From: Sphingomonadales bacterium
GTDB taxonomy: Bacteria > Pseudomonadota > Alphaproteobacteria > Sphingomonadales > Sphingomonadaceae
NCBI GenBank assembly: GCA_019750455.1
Contig: JAIEOM010000027.1
Span: forward strand, 1 to 46,316
DNA: 46,316 bases
Reading direction: 5' to 3'
Shown here: positions 1 through 7,944 of the stretch, one piece after another
Numbering within the stretch: the stretch's first letter is position 1
Layout: every line of letters starts with the position of its first letter
The notes under the pieces: generated by a model
Told to the model about the DNA's origin: nothing
Databases searched by the model: none
What the model saw: the letters and a program-made list of their open reading frames with translations, nothing else
Program-made: the position numbers and the translations under genes

Positions 1-381
1 GACCGGCTGGCGGGCGCCTATCCGTGGCGGTCCGTCATCAAGGCGGGCGGCAGGCTCGCCTTCGGTTCGGATTCGCCGGTCGAGCCTGCTGACCCGTGGG
101 CTGGCATGGCCGCCGCAATCAGTCGCACCGATGCCAGCGGCCAGCCCTTCGGCGGATGGTTCCCCGAAGAAACAGTCAGCCGCGAACAGGCGCTGGCAGG
201 GTTCACCGCCGATGCCGCCTATGCGGGATTTGCCGAGGGCCGGTTCGGCCGTCTGCTGCCCGGCGAACGCGCCGATTTCATCCTCGTCGACCGCGATCCG
301 CTGTTCGCCTCGCCCGAAGGCTTGCGCGAGACGAAAGTGTTGCAGGTGTGGATCGGCGGCGTGAAAGTGCGCGGGGAGTAA
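1..381 (+). CDS. YtcJ-like amidohydrolase, C-terminal fragment (5' truncated)
   Basis: The frame is open from the first base and ends at a TAA at 379-381, giving about 126 C-terminal residues of a longer protein. It reads AFGSDSPVEPADPWAGM near the left edge, then GFAEGRFGRLLPGERADFILVDRDP and a terminal KVLQVWIGGVKV stretch. A GSD(S/A)P..P..P motif followed by G.L..G..ADFI.LD.DP is the hallmark of the Amidohydro_3 (YtcJ) metal-dependent hydrolases, where the Asp of GSD is a metal or catalytic residue and the tail returns to the small beta-sandwich domain. Substrate cannot be told from this fragment. Its stop codon directly abuts the stop codon of convergent tatC, with no base between them, so there is no room for a conventional terminator between the two genes. 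Confidence 0.85.
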   Translation, partial: DRLAGAYPWRSVIKAGGRLAFGSDSPVEPADPWAGMAAAISRTDASGQPFGGWFPEETVSREQALAGFTADAAYAGFAEGRFGRLLPGERADFILVDRDPLFASPEGLRETKVLQVWIGGVKVRGE

Positions 382-1194
382 TTACTCCGCCGCCGCCTTC
401 TCTGCCGCGAGTTCCGCCTCGCGCGCGGCCTTGTCCGCGGCGACGGCCTTCTCCTGGAAGCGCATCAGCAGCAGCGAGGCTTCGAACAGCAGCCACAGCG
501 GCACCGCCAGCACGATCTGGGAACCCGGATCGGGCGGAGTCACGATCGCGGCGATCACGAAGATCACCACGATCACGTAGCGCCGCGCCGCGACCATCTG
601 CGCGCGGCTGACAATCCCCGCACGGTGCAGCAGCAGCAGCAGCACAGGCAGCAGGAAGGTCAGCCCGAAAGCGAGGATGAACTGCATCACCAAGCTGAGG
701 TAATCGCCCGCGCTCGGCAGAGCCTGGACGTTCATTCCGCCGGTCAGCCCGCCGAAGCCGAGGAAGAACGTGAAGGCCACCGGCATGACCACGAAATAGG
801 CCAGCGAGGCACCCGCCGCGAACAGCACCGGCGTGGCGAACAGGAAGGGCAGAAACGCCTTCTTCTCGCGCGCATAGAGCCCCGGGGCGACAAAGGCCCA
901 CAGCTGGTTGGCGATCACCGGAAAGCTCACCATGAAGCCCGCAAACAAGGCGACCTTCAGCTCGACGAAGAAGACTTCGGGCAGCTTGGTGAAGATCAGC
1001 TGGCCCTGCCCTTCAGGAAAGGCATCCTTGAGCGGCTGGATCAGAATGCCGAGGATCGCGTCGGCGAAATAAAGGCACACCGCAAAGCCAACCCCCAGCG
1101 CCAGCAGCGCCCGGATCACGCGGGTGCGCAGTTCGATAAGATGATCGAGCAGCGGCGCGCGGGTCTCGTCGAGGTCGTCGACCTTGAACATCAT
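382..1194 (-). CDS. tatC: Sec-independent protein translocase TatC
   Basis: This 270-residue protein is the polytopic core of the twin-arginine translocase, which binds the RR signal peptide of folded exported proteins together with TatB in the inner membrane. The N-terminus (DETRAPLLDHLIELRTRVI) matches the conserved TatC opening with the LxxHLxELR motif, followed by several long hydrophobic segments consistent with six membrane spans, including FVAPGLYAREKKAFLPF and a VIVVIFVIAAIVTPPDP segment typical of the family. The tail after about residue 240 is Ala/Glu/Lys-rich and probably cytoplasmic. The ATG at 1194 overlaps the tatB stop as ATGA, so translation is probably coupled; a second ATG follows immediately and could also serve. 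It is the last gene of the argS-to-tatC run and converges on the amidohydrolase. Confidence 0.97.
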   Translation of the reverse strand: MMFKVDDLDETRAPLLDHLIELRTRVIRALLALGVGFAVCLYFADAILGILIQPLKDAFPEGQGQLIFTKLPEVFFVELKVALFAGFMVSFPVIANQLWAFVAPGLYAREKKAFLPFLFATPVLFAAGASLAYFVVMPVAFTFFLGFGGLTGGMNVQALPSAGDYLSLVMQFILAFGLTFLLPVLLLLLHRAGIVSRAQMVAARRYVIVVIFVIAAIVTPPDPGSQIVLAVPLWLLFEASLLLMRFQEKAVAADKAAREAELAAEKAAAE

Positions 1195-1595
1195 TCGCCC
1201 CCCTTGGCGAGCGGAAGGGGCGGCGGCGCATTGGCATCGCCTGCTTCGGCCGGGGCGGCAGGGGCCTCGGCGGCGGGCGTTTGCGCGGGCGGCAGGGGCG
1301 GCGCTTCTACGGGCGGCGGCCCTGTCATCACCGGCGCGCCGGCTTCAGCCTCGGTCAGGGCAGCGGAGCGGCGCATGATTTCCTCGTTCTGCGCCTTCCA
1401 CTTCTTCTCCATTTCCTCCAGCTCGGCCTCGCGCACCATGGTGTCGATGCCGCTGCGAAAATGGGCCGAGATGCGCCGCATCTTGCCAATCCAGCGGCCT
1501 GCGGTGCGCATGGCGAGTGGCAGGTCTTTCGGCCCGATCACCACTACGGCGACAATCAGGATGACCAGCAGCTCTCCGGCGCCGATATCGAACAT
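1191..1595 (-). CDS. tatB: Sec-independent protein translocase TatB
   Basis: A 134-residue protein with one N-terminal membrane helix (MFDIGAGELLVILIVAVVVIGP), the invariant E8 and the G-P hinge (residues 21-22), then a charged amphipathic helix (KDLPLAMRTAGRWIGKMRR) and a long Glu/Lys-rich helical stretch. The MFDIG start and the GPKDLP turn separate TatB from TatA. The C-terminal third is Pro/Ala-rich and probably disordered. TatB forms the substrate-receptor complex with TatC. It lies 39 bases after tatA and its stop overlaps the tatC start by four bases, so the three Tat subunits form one transcriptional unit. Confidence 0.96.
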   Translation of the reverse strand: MFDIGAGELLVILIVAVVVIGPKDLPLAMRTAGRWIGKMRRISAHFRSGIDTMVREAELEEMEKKWKAQNEEIMRRSAALTEAEAGAPVMTGPPPVEAPPLPPAQTPAAEAPAAPAEAGDANAPPPLPLAKGGE

Positions 1596-1634
1596 GGTGG
1601 GTGCGTCTCAGCCGCCGGGGTCAGGGGCGGGCGA

Positions 1635-1874
1635 TCAGGCGCCGGTGCTGTCGGACTTGTCAGCCGACGCCGGAGCCGGCGTTTCCACTGGCGGAGCAGG
1701 CGGCTCGATCCGGGCGGCCTTCGCGGCGGTATCCTCGGTCTCGTTGAGGCCCTTCTTGAAGCTGGAAATGCCCTTGCCGAAATCGCCCATCATCTCGGCG
1801 ATCCGGCCGCGACCGAACAGGATCAGCACAATCAGGAGAACGATCACCCAGTGCCAAATCGACGAAAAACCCAT
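1635..1874 (-). CDS. tatA: Sec-independent protein translocase TatA
   Basis: A 79-residue protein. The ATG at 1874 gives [29 protein letters not shown], the canonical TatA start: a short periplasmic N-tip with the SIWHW motif, one membrane helix, the FG hinge, then an amphipathic helix ending in FKKGL. A longer open frame upstream is ignored because the family begins here and an AGGAG element sits about eight bases before this ATG. The tail (from about residue 45) is Pro/Ala-rich and acidic. TatA oligomerises to form the translocation element. Gene order tatA-tatB-tatC on the minus strand is standard. Confidence 0.96.
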   Translation of the reverse strand: MGFSSIWHWVIVLLIVLILFGRGRIAEMMGDFGKGISSFKKGLNETEDTAAKAARIEPPAPPVETPAPASADKSDSTGA

Positions 1875-1982
1875 TGTCTCAACTCCTGAACCGCGGCGGG
1901 CGCGTGGGGGTGCCGCATGGCCGGGCTGCAAACCCGGCGTTCGATAGGGGCCCATTTAGGCCAGCCGCGCGCGAATTGCGAG

Positions 1983-2606
1983 TCAGTCCGCCAGATTCTC
2001 GTCGTCGCCGATGGCGCTTTCGTCTGCCTCGTCAGGCTCGAAACGCATGGCTGCCTCCATCGCCTCGTCTACGGGATCGAGCAGGCCCGCTGCGCGCAAT
2101 TCATCGATGCCGGGCAGGTCGCGGCGGCTGGCGAGGCCGAAGTGGTCGAGGAAATCGGGGGTTGTGGCATAGATCACCGGGCGGCCGGGCACCTCGCGGC
2201 GGCCCGCAGGCCTGATCCAGCCCGCCTCCATCAGCACATCCAGCGTCCCCGCGCTGGTCTGCACCCCGCGGATCGACTCGATTTCGGCGCGGCTGACAGG
2301 TTCATGATAGGCGATGATCGCCAGCACTTCGGTGGCCGCGCGGCTTAGGCGTCGCACCTGCTCCTTCTCGCGTCGCAGAAGGTGGGCGAGATCGGGCGCG
2401 GTCTCGAAATGCCAGCGCCCGCCACGTTCGACCAGATGCACCCCGCGCGCGCGGTAGCGGGCCTCCAGCAGGCCCAGCGCCTCGCGCACGTCGCCAAGTG
2501 CCAGACCGCCGAGATGCCCGGCGAGCGCCTCGACGCTCATCGGTGCCTCGGCCGCGAACAGGGTCGCTTCGACCGCCCGTTCGAGAGTGCCGGGCTCTTC
2601 GCTCAT
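1983..2606 (-). CDS. scpB: Segregation and condensation protein B
   Basis: A 207-residue ScpB. It starts MSEEPGTLERAVEATLFAAEAPMS, the usual first winged-helix domain, and carries the second winged-helix hallmark LAIIAYHEPVSRAEIESIRGV (about residues 93-113), followed by GRPVIYATTPDFLDHFGL, the conserved end of the domain. The acidic tail rich in Asp and Glu is typical of alphaproteobacterial members. ScpB dimers join ScpA and the SMC ATPase to form the bacterial condensin that compacts and segregates the chromosome. Its ATG overlaps the scpA stop as ATGA. The longer frame fused in front of it belongs to sequence inside scpA and is not real. A gap of 108 bases separates it from tatA. Confidence 0.95.
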   Translation of the reverse strand: MSEEPGTLERAVEATLFAAEAPMSVEALAGHLGGLALGDVREALGLLEARYRARGVHLVERGGRWHFETAPDLAHLLRREKEQVRRLSRAATEVLAIIAYHEPVSRAEIESIRGVQTSAGTLDVLMEAGWIRPAGRREVPGRPVIYATTPDFLDHFGLASRRDLPGIDELRAAGLLDPVDEAMEAAMRFEPDEADESAIGDDENLAD

Positions 2607-3400
2607 GCGCCGAGACCCTGGGCTGCATCCTTCAGGCGGCGGATGCGCAAGGGGGCAAAGGCCCCGTCCTGCTCCAGCTCCGCCTTGCCGCGCTTGGTCA
2701 GCTCCAGCGCGGCAACGAAGCTGGAGGCGAGCGCCGAACGCTTCAGCGCGGGCGACGCGTGAGGCGGCAGGAAGTCGCGGATTTCCATCCATTCCAGCGT
2801 CACACCGAGCATCGAGGAGACCCGCTCCAGCGCGGAATCGAGCGTCATCACCGGCCGGTTCGCCACGTGGTAGATGCGCGGCGCGGTGCGCGCCTTGACC
2901 TGACCATAGGCCTGAATGAGCGTAAACAGGTCGCTGCGCCACACGGTCTTGCGGTCGGTGCGCAGCCCCTCCGGCGCGCCGCGCAGAAAGACATCGCGCC
3001 CGATCCGGTCGCGGCCCATCAGCCGCGCCGCCGCCTCGCGCATCGCGCCGAGACGCTGGAGGCGCAGTTGCAGCCTGAGCGCCAGTTCCTCCGGCGAGGG
3101 GTCCTCCTGCTCGGCCTTGGGCAGCAGCATCGCCGACTTGAGGTAAGCCAGCCACGCCGCCATCACGAGGTAATCGGCGGCCAGTTCCAGCTTCATCGCC
3201 CCGGCACGCTCGATGTAGTTCAGGTACTGGTCGACCAGCGCAAGGATCGAGATCTGCCTCAGATCGACCTTCTGCCGCCGCGCCAGATCGAGCAGCAGAT
3301 CGAGCGGACCTTCCCAGCCATCGAGTTCAAGGTAGAGCGCATCCGCGTCCGGTCGCCCGGCGTCGGGTGCGAACATGAAAGGCTGGTCTGGCGCGTTCAT
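2603..3400 (-). CDS. scpA: Segregation and condensation protein A (kleisin)
   Basis: A 265-residue ScpA. The family signature is near the N-terminus: LELDGWEGPLDLLLDLARRQKVDLRQISI, then the LVDQYLNYIE and ADYLVMAAWLAYLKSAMLLP helices that contact the SMC head. The kleisin bridges the SMC heads and carries the ScpB dimer. The C-terminal part is the winged-helix that binds the second head. Start and stop overlap nagZ and scpB respectively by four bases (ATGA), so nagZ-scpA-scpB are likely translated from one mRNA by coupling. Confidence 0.95.
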   Translation of the reverse strand: MNAPDQPFMFAPDAGRPDADALYLELDGWEGPLDLLLDLARRQKVDLRQISILALVDQYLNYIERAGAMKLELAADYLVMAAWLAYLKSAMLLPKAEQEDPSPEELALRLQLRLQRLGAMREAAARLMGRDRIGRDVFLRGAPEGLRTDRKTVWRSDLFTLIQAYGQVKARTAPRIYHVANRPVMTLDSALERVSSMLGVTLEWMEIRDFLPPHASPALKRSALASSFVAALELTKRGKAELEQDGAFAPLRIRRLKDAAQGLGA

Positions 3401-4419
3401 GCAGGCGTTCCGCCCAGCGCCAGCAGCGCATCGCGTTTGGCCAGAAGATCGGCGGCTTGCGCAGGGATCGCGTCAGCAACGCGTGTCCCCGCCAGCGCCC
3501 GGTCGAGCCGCGCGGCGGTGGCTTCCGACACGGCAGGCAGCACGTCGCAGATGCCCTGCATGTCGTCCATCTTCGCCCAGCAATTGAGGATGATGTCGCA
3601 GCCGGCCGCATGGGCGCGGGCGGCGCGATCGGGGATGGACCCGCCGAGCGCCTCCATATCGATATCGTCGGTCAGCAGCAGGCCGTCGAAGTCGATGCTG
3701 CCCCGGATCACGTCGCGGATCACGGTTTCGGACAGGGTGGCGGGGTTCTCCGCATCCCAGGCGGTGAAGACAAGGTGCCCCGTCATGCCGATAAGTGCAT
3801 GATTCAATGTACGAAACGGAGCGAGATCATCCTCCAGTTCGCCGGGGGTCGCGGTGACTGTCGGGAGCGCCTTGTGGGTGTCGACATCGGTGCGGCCGTG
3901 GCCGGGCATGTGCTTGACACAGCCGGTGACGCCGCCAGCCGCCAGCCCTTCGAGCACCGCGCGGCCGATCGCGGCGACCTGCATCGGGTCGCTGCCGAAG
4001 GCGCGGTCGCCGATCACGTCATGCGCGCCGGGCACACGCAGGTCAAGCGGGGGGTGGTAATCGACCGTGATGCCCATTGCCGACAGTTCCAGCGCCATCG
4101 CGGTGGCATTGGCGCGGGCCGCCTCGATCGCGCTGGCGGGAGCGATTTCATACAGCCTCTCAAAGGCTTGACTCGCGGGATAGCCCGCCCAGTGCGGCGG
4201 GCGCAGGCGCGCGACGCGGCCGCCTTCCTGATCGATCGAGACCAGCAGCCGATCGCGCCCGTGGATCGCCCGCAGGTCATCGGTCAGAGCGCGCAATTGC
4301 TCCGGATCGATGCAGTTGCGACCGAACAGGATGTAGCCCGCCGGATCGCAATCGCGGAAGAAAGCGCGCTCGTCTGCGGTCAGGACGGGGCCGGAAAGGC
4401 CGAAAATCGCCGGAATCAT
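3397..4419 (-). CDS. nagZ: Beta-N-acetylhexosaminidase, GH3 family
   Basis: A 340-residue cytoplasmic NagZ that removes GlcNAc from 1,6-anhydro-muropeptides during peptidoglycan recycling. The N-terminus (IPAIFGLSGPVLTADERAFF) and the SIDQEGGRVARLRPP segment are family features. The conserved active-site loop reads KHMPGHGRTDVDTHKALP, carrying the catalytic His of the Asp-His dyad, and the nucleophile Asp lies in LLTDDIDMEALGG. No signal peptide is present, in line with a cytosolic enzyme. In alphaproteobacteria nagZ commonly lies between a SPOR-domain gene and scpA, as here. The gap to the upstream SPOR gene holds an inverted repeat (4472-4491). Confidence 0.95.
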   Translation of the reverse strand: MIPAIFGLSGPVLTADERAFFRDCDPAGYILFGRNCIDPEQLRALTDDLRAIHGRDRLLVSIDQEGGRVARLRPPHWAGYPASQAFERLYEIAPASAIEAARANATAMALELSAMGITVDYHPPLDLRVPGAHDVIGDRAFGSDPMQVAAIGRAVLEGLAAGGVTGCVKHMPGHGRTDVDTHKALPTVTATPGELEDDLAPFRTLNHALIGMTGHLVFTAWDAENPATLSETVIRDVIRGSIDFDGLLLTDDIDMEALGGSIPDRAARAHAAGCDIILNCWAKMDDMQGICDVLPAVSEATAARLDRALAGTRVADAIPAQAADLLAKRDALLALGGTPA

Positions 4420-4471
4420 GGCCCCAAAGTCGCACTCAAAGGGGGGTCTAGCAAGGGCTGGAGGGGGTCAA

Positions 4472-4491
4472 GGCAGGGTCTGGACCCTGCC
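4472..4491. repeat. Perfect inverted repeat between SPOR gene and nagZ
   Basis: Arms GGCAGGGTC and GACCCTGCC are separated by two bases. It lies just downstream of the SPOR-domain stop on the minus strand but has no T-run after it, so it is a weak terminator at best. The same GGGTC/GACCC theme recurs at 7048-7068 and 21979-21993, so it may be one form of a small dispersed palindrome. Confidence 0.6.
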
Positions 4492-4500
4492 AATCCCCAC

Positions 4501-5214
4501 CTATTTCACCTGACAATCGACCCCGTCGGCCTTCAGCGCCCGGCACAGGCTCTCCGCCTCGGCGCGACTGCCGGTCACGGCCTGCAAGCGATAGACCGTG
4601 CCGATATCGACCTTGCCCTCGACGATCCGGTACTTCACGCCGGACAGCTTGTCGGTGCGGCGCTGCGCATCGACCCAGCCCTGCTCGGCGCGGGCACGGG
4701 TGCCATAGGCGGCGAGCTGGACACCGGTGCCGGGGACCGGCGCGGCGCTGGGCGTTGCGGCGGGCACAGGCTTGGTTGCCGCAGCAGAGGGCGCCGCAGA
4801 AGGCTGGGCGACAGGCTTTGCGCCCTGCGTTCCGGAAGGGAGCGGCGCATCGGCGACCACGGCGGGGCGCGATCCGCCCTCGCCCACCACCGGAGCGACG
4901 CTGCCGGTGCCGTCGAAGGTCTTGCCGCCCGGATCATCGGGGCGCTGCTTGATCGGGCCTTCGGGCGCGGCGATCACACTGCCATCGGCCACCGCCTCGC
5001 TCGTCGCCGCGCGGTTCGAGACCCACCACACGCCGCCGACCACCACGCCGAGCAGCGCCACCAGCCCTGCGGCAAACAGCATGATCTGGCTGGTGTCGAT
5101 GCCGCCCGCGTCTTCATCTTCCTCTTCGGATTCAAGCCACGGCAGGCTGTCGGTATTGGCAAGCCCCAGCTCGCCGTCCGCGTCGTTCAGCTCTTCATAT
5201 TCCGCATCGACCAT
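4501..5214 (-). CDS. Membrane-anchored SPOR-domain protein
   Basis: A 237-residue bitopic protein: an acidic cytoplasmic N-terminus (residues 1-43), one membrane helix (about 44-66, IMLFAAGLVALLGVVVGGVW), a long Pro/Ala/Gly-rich periplasmic linker and a C-terminal SPOR domain (about the last 75 residues, starting VQLAAYGTRARAEQGW and ending CQVK). SPOR domains bind denuded glycan strands at the division septum, so a role in cell division or peptidoglycan remodelling is likely. I chose the ATG at 5214, which follows the argS stop by 31 bases; an upstream in-frame start would overlap the argS coding end. The low-complexity linker is normal for the family. Which named SPOR protein this corresponds to is unclear. 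Confidence 0.9.
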   Translation of the reverse strand: MVDAEYEELNDADGELGLANTDSLPWLESEEEDEDAGGIDTSQIMLFAAGLVALLGVVVGGVWWVSNRAATSEAVADGSVIAAPEGPIKQRPDDPGGKTFDGTGSVAPVVGEGGSRPAVVADAPLPSGTQGAKPVAQPSAAPSAAATKPVPAATPSAAPVPGTGVQLAAYGTRARAEQGWVDAQRRTDKLSGVKYRIVEGKVDIGTVYRLQAVTGSRAEAESLCRALKADGVDCQVK

Positions 5215-5245
5215 CACGAATTCCGTGTCCCCCGAAAGGCGCGCC

Positions 5246-6994
5246 TTACATGCTCTCGACCGCCTCGACGCCGAGGACGCCAAGGCCGCCGCGGATCACT
5301 TGCCCGATCGCGGCGGCGAGGAAAAGCCTTGCCGCCGTCAGCTGCGCATCCTGTTCCACGATGAACCGCTTTTCGGGCCGGTCATTACCAAGGTTCCAGT
5401 AGGAATGGAGGTCGGCCGCCAGATCATAGAGATAGAAGGCGATCCGGTGCGGTTCGCGCGCGCGCGCGGCCAGTTCGATCTCGCGCGGGAACTGCGCGGC
5501 GCGGGCGACCAGCGCCAGCTCCTCCGCCCCGAGCCGGTCCAGCGCGGCATCGGAGGGCGTCAGGCCCATGTCCGCCGCCTTGCGCAGCGTCGAGCGGATG
5601 CGCGCGTGGGCATATTGCACATAGAAGACCGGATTGTCCTTGGACGCTTCGACCACCTTGTCGAAATCGAAGTCCATCTGCGCATCGGGCTTGCGGGCCA
5701 GCATGGTGAAGCGCACCACGTCCTTGCCGACCATCTCGACGACATCGGCGAGCGTCACGAAGTTGCCCGCGCGCTTCGACATCTTGAACGGCTGACCGCC
5801 CTTCATCAGCTGCACCATCTGGACGAGCTTGACCTCGAAGGGCTTGGGCGATGCGCCGTCAGCACTGGTCAGCGCGGCGACCGCGGCCTTGATCCGCTTG
5901 ACGGTGCCGGCATGGTCGGCGCCCCAGATATCGACCAGCGCATCGGCGGTCTGCGCCTTCTGGAAGTGGTAGGCGAGGTCCGCGCCGAAATAGGTCCACG
6001 CGCCGTTCGACTTCTTGATCGGGCGATCCTGATCGTCCCCGAACTTGGTCGAGCGGAACAGCGGGAGCGAGACCGGCTCCCAGTCTTCCGGCGGAGCCTT
6101 GCCCTTGGGGGCTTCGAGCACGCCGTCATAGACGAGGTCATGTTCGCGCAGCCATTGCTCCGCCGCATCGACCTTGCCCGAGGCTTGCAGTTCAGCCTCG
6201 GAGGAGAACAGGTCATGCTGGATGCCGAGGGTCGCGAGATCCTCACGGATCATGTCCATCATCGCCGCAACCGCGCGGGTGCGGAACAGGACCAGCCATT
6301 CGGCTTCCGGCGCGGCAGCATAGGTGTCGCCGAACTCGGCGGCGAGCGCCTGCCCCACCGGCACCAGATAGTCGCCCGGGTAAAGGCCTTCGGGGATGGC
6401 GATTTCCTCACCCAGCGCCTCGCGGTAACGCATGTGCACCGAGCGGGCGAGCACATCGACCTGCGCGCCCGCATCGTTGACGTAATATTCCTTGATGACC
6501 TTGTGGCCCGCGAATTCGAGCAGGCCCGCCAGCGCATCGCCCACCACCGCGCCGCGGCAGTGGCCCATATGCATGGGGCCGGTGGGATTGGCCGAGACAT
6601 ATTCGACGTTGACCGTCTTGCCCCCGCCCATCGCAGAGCGGCCATAGTCATTGCCCAGCTCGGCGATAGCGCGCAATTCGGCGAGCCAAGCATCCGGGGC
6701 GAGGCGCAGGTTGATGAAACCCGGCCCGGCGATATCGGCGCTGGTGATGCCGGGGTGCGCGGCGAGCTTGCCCGTGATCGCCTCGGCCAGCGCGCGCGGG
6801 TTGAGGCCGGCAGGCTTGGCGAGCACCATCGCCGCGTTCGTCGCCAGATCGCCGTGCGATGCATCACGCGGCGGTTCGAGCGTGACGTTGGCGAAGCTGG
6901 TGCCCGCAGGCAGCGTGCCCTCGGTGACCAGTTCGGTCAGCACGCTTTCGATCAGCGCAGTGTGGGCGGCGTAGAGGGTGTTCGTGGCGGTCAT
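5246..6994 (-). CDS. argS: Arginyl-tRNA synthetase
   Basis: A 582-residue class I synthetase that charges tRNA-Arg. The HIGH signature appears as HMGH (142-145) within NPTGPMHMGHCRGA, and the KMSKR loop is intact (404-408). The N-terminal Add1 tRNA-binding domain (about 1-110) and the C-terminal DALR anticodon-binding domain (from about 460) are both present. Start ATG at 6994 gives MTATNTLYAAH; the frame continues upstream into sequence that contains a dispersed palindrome and is not coding. argS is the first gene of the minus-strand argS-SPOR-nagZ-scpAB-tatABC run, so the 224-base region before it (6995-7218) may carry the promoter, but I see no clear -35/-10 pair. Confidence 0.97.
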   Translation of the reverse strand: MTATNTLYAAHTALIESVLTELVTEGTLPAGTSFANVTLEPPRDASHGDLATNAAMVLAKPAGLNPRALAEAITGKLAAHPGITSADIAGPGFINLRLAPDAWLAELRAIAELGNDYGRSAMGGGKTVNVEYVSANPTGPMHMGHCRGAVVGDALAGLLEFAGHKVIKEYYVNDAGAQVDVLARSVHMRYREALGEEIAIPEGLYPGDYLVPVGQALAAEFGDTYAAAPEAEWLVLFRTRAVAAMMDMIREDLATLGIQHDLFSSEAELQASGKVDAAEQWLREHDLVYDGVLEAPKGKAPPEDWEPVSLPLFRSTKFGDDQDRPIKKSNGAWTYFGADLAYHFQKAQTADALVDIWGADHAGTVKRIKAAVAALTSADGASPKPFEVKLVQMVQLMKGGQPFKMSKRAGNFVTLADVVEMVGKDVVRFTMLARKPDAQMDFDFDKVVEASKDNPVFYVQYAHARIRSTLRKAADMGLTPSDAALDRLGAEELALVARAAQFPREIELAARAREPHRIAFYLYDLAADLHSYWNLGNDRPEKRFIVEQDAQLTAARLFLAAAIGQVIRGGLGVLGVEAVESM

Positions 6995-7047
6995 CGGTTT
7001 CTCGTGCGGTCTGCGCGGAATGTCGCGCGTGCAAGATAGGAAGCTGG

Positions 7048-7068
7048 GTCCCGGGTCAAGCCCGGGAC
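7048..7068. repeat. Palindromic repeat GTCCCGGG-TCAAG-CCCGGGAC
   Basis: A perfect 8-bp-arm inverted repeat with a 5-base spacer, between argS and the lipoprotein gene. From general familiarity, this style of palindrome (GGGTCCCGGGTCAAGCCCGG) recurs in intergenic regions of alphaproteobacterial genomes, particularly sphingomonads. Two further perfect hairpins follow in the same gap: 7114-7130 (CGACGCC-AAA-GGCGTCG) and 7192-7213 (CGCGGGCGC-GGAG-GCGCCCGCG). The last lies just past the lipoprotein stop on the minus strand and could end that transcript, although no T-run follows. Confidence 0.7.
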
Positions 7069-7218
7069 GGGGGAGGAAGGGACATAAACGAAACGCAGCG
7101 TGTGGCGATGTTTCGACGCCAAAGGCGTCGCAAGCGCACGCGCGCGAGCCGCAGGTGCCCCGAAGCGGAGCGAAGGGAACAGCACCGAGGACGCGGGCGC
7201 GGAGGCGCCCGCGCAACG

Positions 7219-7872
7219 TCAACGCGTCGCGTTGTACTTCAGCTGCGCCTCGGTCAGCTGGAAGCCGACCAGCATTTCGAAGCGGGTGCGCGCGATCGCG
7301 GCCTTCACTTCGGGATCGGCAAGCGGATCGAGCGCCGCTTCGGTATCGCCTGCGCGTCGTCGCTTCGTGATCTTCTCGCGGATTTCCTCGGGAAGCGCGG
7401 CATCGGCGCGGTTGACATAGGCGCCCGCCCGGGCGGTGCCCTGGGCCCGCTCCTGCCCGTCGGCGAAGGTCACGCTGACCGTGCCGATCCGCTTGGAGAC
7501 CACCGCGCTGCCGCCGCGCACCACGGTGACGAAGTACGGCAGTTCCACCGTCCGCGCCCCGCGCGTGTCTGTGCGGCGCGCGTTCACGGTGAAGCTCGCT
7601 TCGGAATAGATCCGGTCGGCGGCACTATCGTTGCATTCGGCGCGCAGATTGGTCATCGCCGCGCTCACATCGAGGCTGGCGACGGTGGTGTCCGCGGGGT
7701 TGCGGAAGACGGTGACATCGCCGGTGTAATCGGGGATGCCGACCGCCGGGCACAGGGTCAGCACGCTGGCAATGCCGACGCCCTGATCGATCACCAGCTC
7801 GCCCTCGTTCGAGCAAGCGGACAGCGCCGCCACGGCGGAAACAGCAAACAGGGCGCGTGCGCGAAGCTTCAT
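7219..7872 (-). CDS. Putative lipoprotein of unknown function
   Basis: A 217-residue protein with a type II signal peptide: MKLRARALFAVSAVAALSAC, with lipobox L-S-A-C and Cys20 as the predicted lipidated residue. The mature part begins SNEGELVIDQGVGIASVLTLCPAVGIP and is mainly beta-prone, with a charged helical C-terminal stretch (EEIREKITKRRRAGDTEAALDPLADPEVKAAIARTRFEMLVG). Residues after the lipobox are not Asp at +2, so outer-membrane sorting is possible. It is divergent from ispH (72 bases apart). I recognise no specific family; a conserved alphaproteobacterial lipoprotein is the best description. The ATG at 7872 was chosen because it directly precedes the signal peptide. Confidence 0.85.
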   Translation of the reverse strand: MKLRARALFAVSAVAALSACSNEGELVIDQGVGIASVLTLCPAVGIPDYTGDVTVFRNPADTTVASLDVSAAMTNLRAECNDSAADRIYSEASFTVNARRTDTRGARTVELPYFVTVVRGGSAVVSKRIGTVSVTFADGQERAQGTARAGAYVNRADAALPEEIREKITKRRRAGDTEAALDPLADPEVKAAIARTRFEMLVGFQLTEAQLKYNATR

Positions 7873-7944
7873 CAAAGCCGTCCTCGAATTAAACGATCCC
7901 GTGCGCCCTAGCGAGGACGTGCGGCTTGCGCTAGAGGGGAGGAC

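Noticed and set aside
1900-1950. Possible tRNA-like GC-rich stretch between tatA and scpB
   Set aside because: No cloverleaf with acceptor, anticodon and T-arms could be drawn; it is ordinary spacer.
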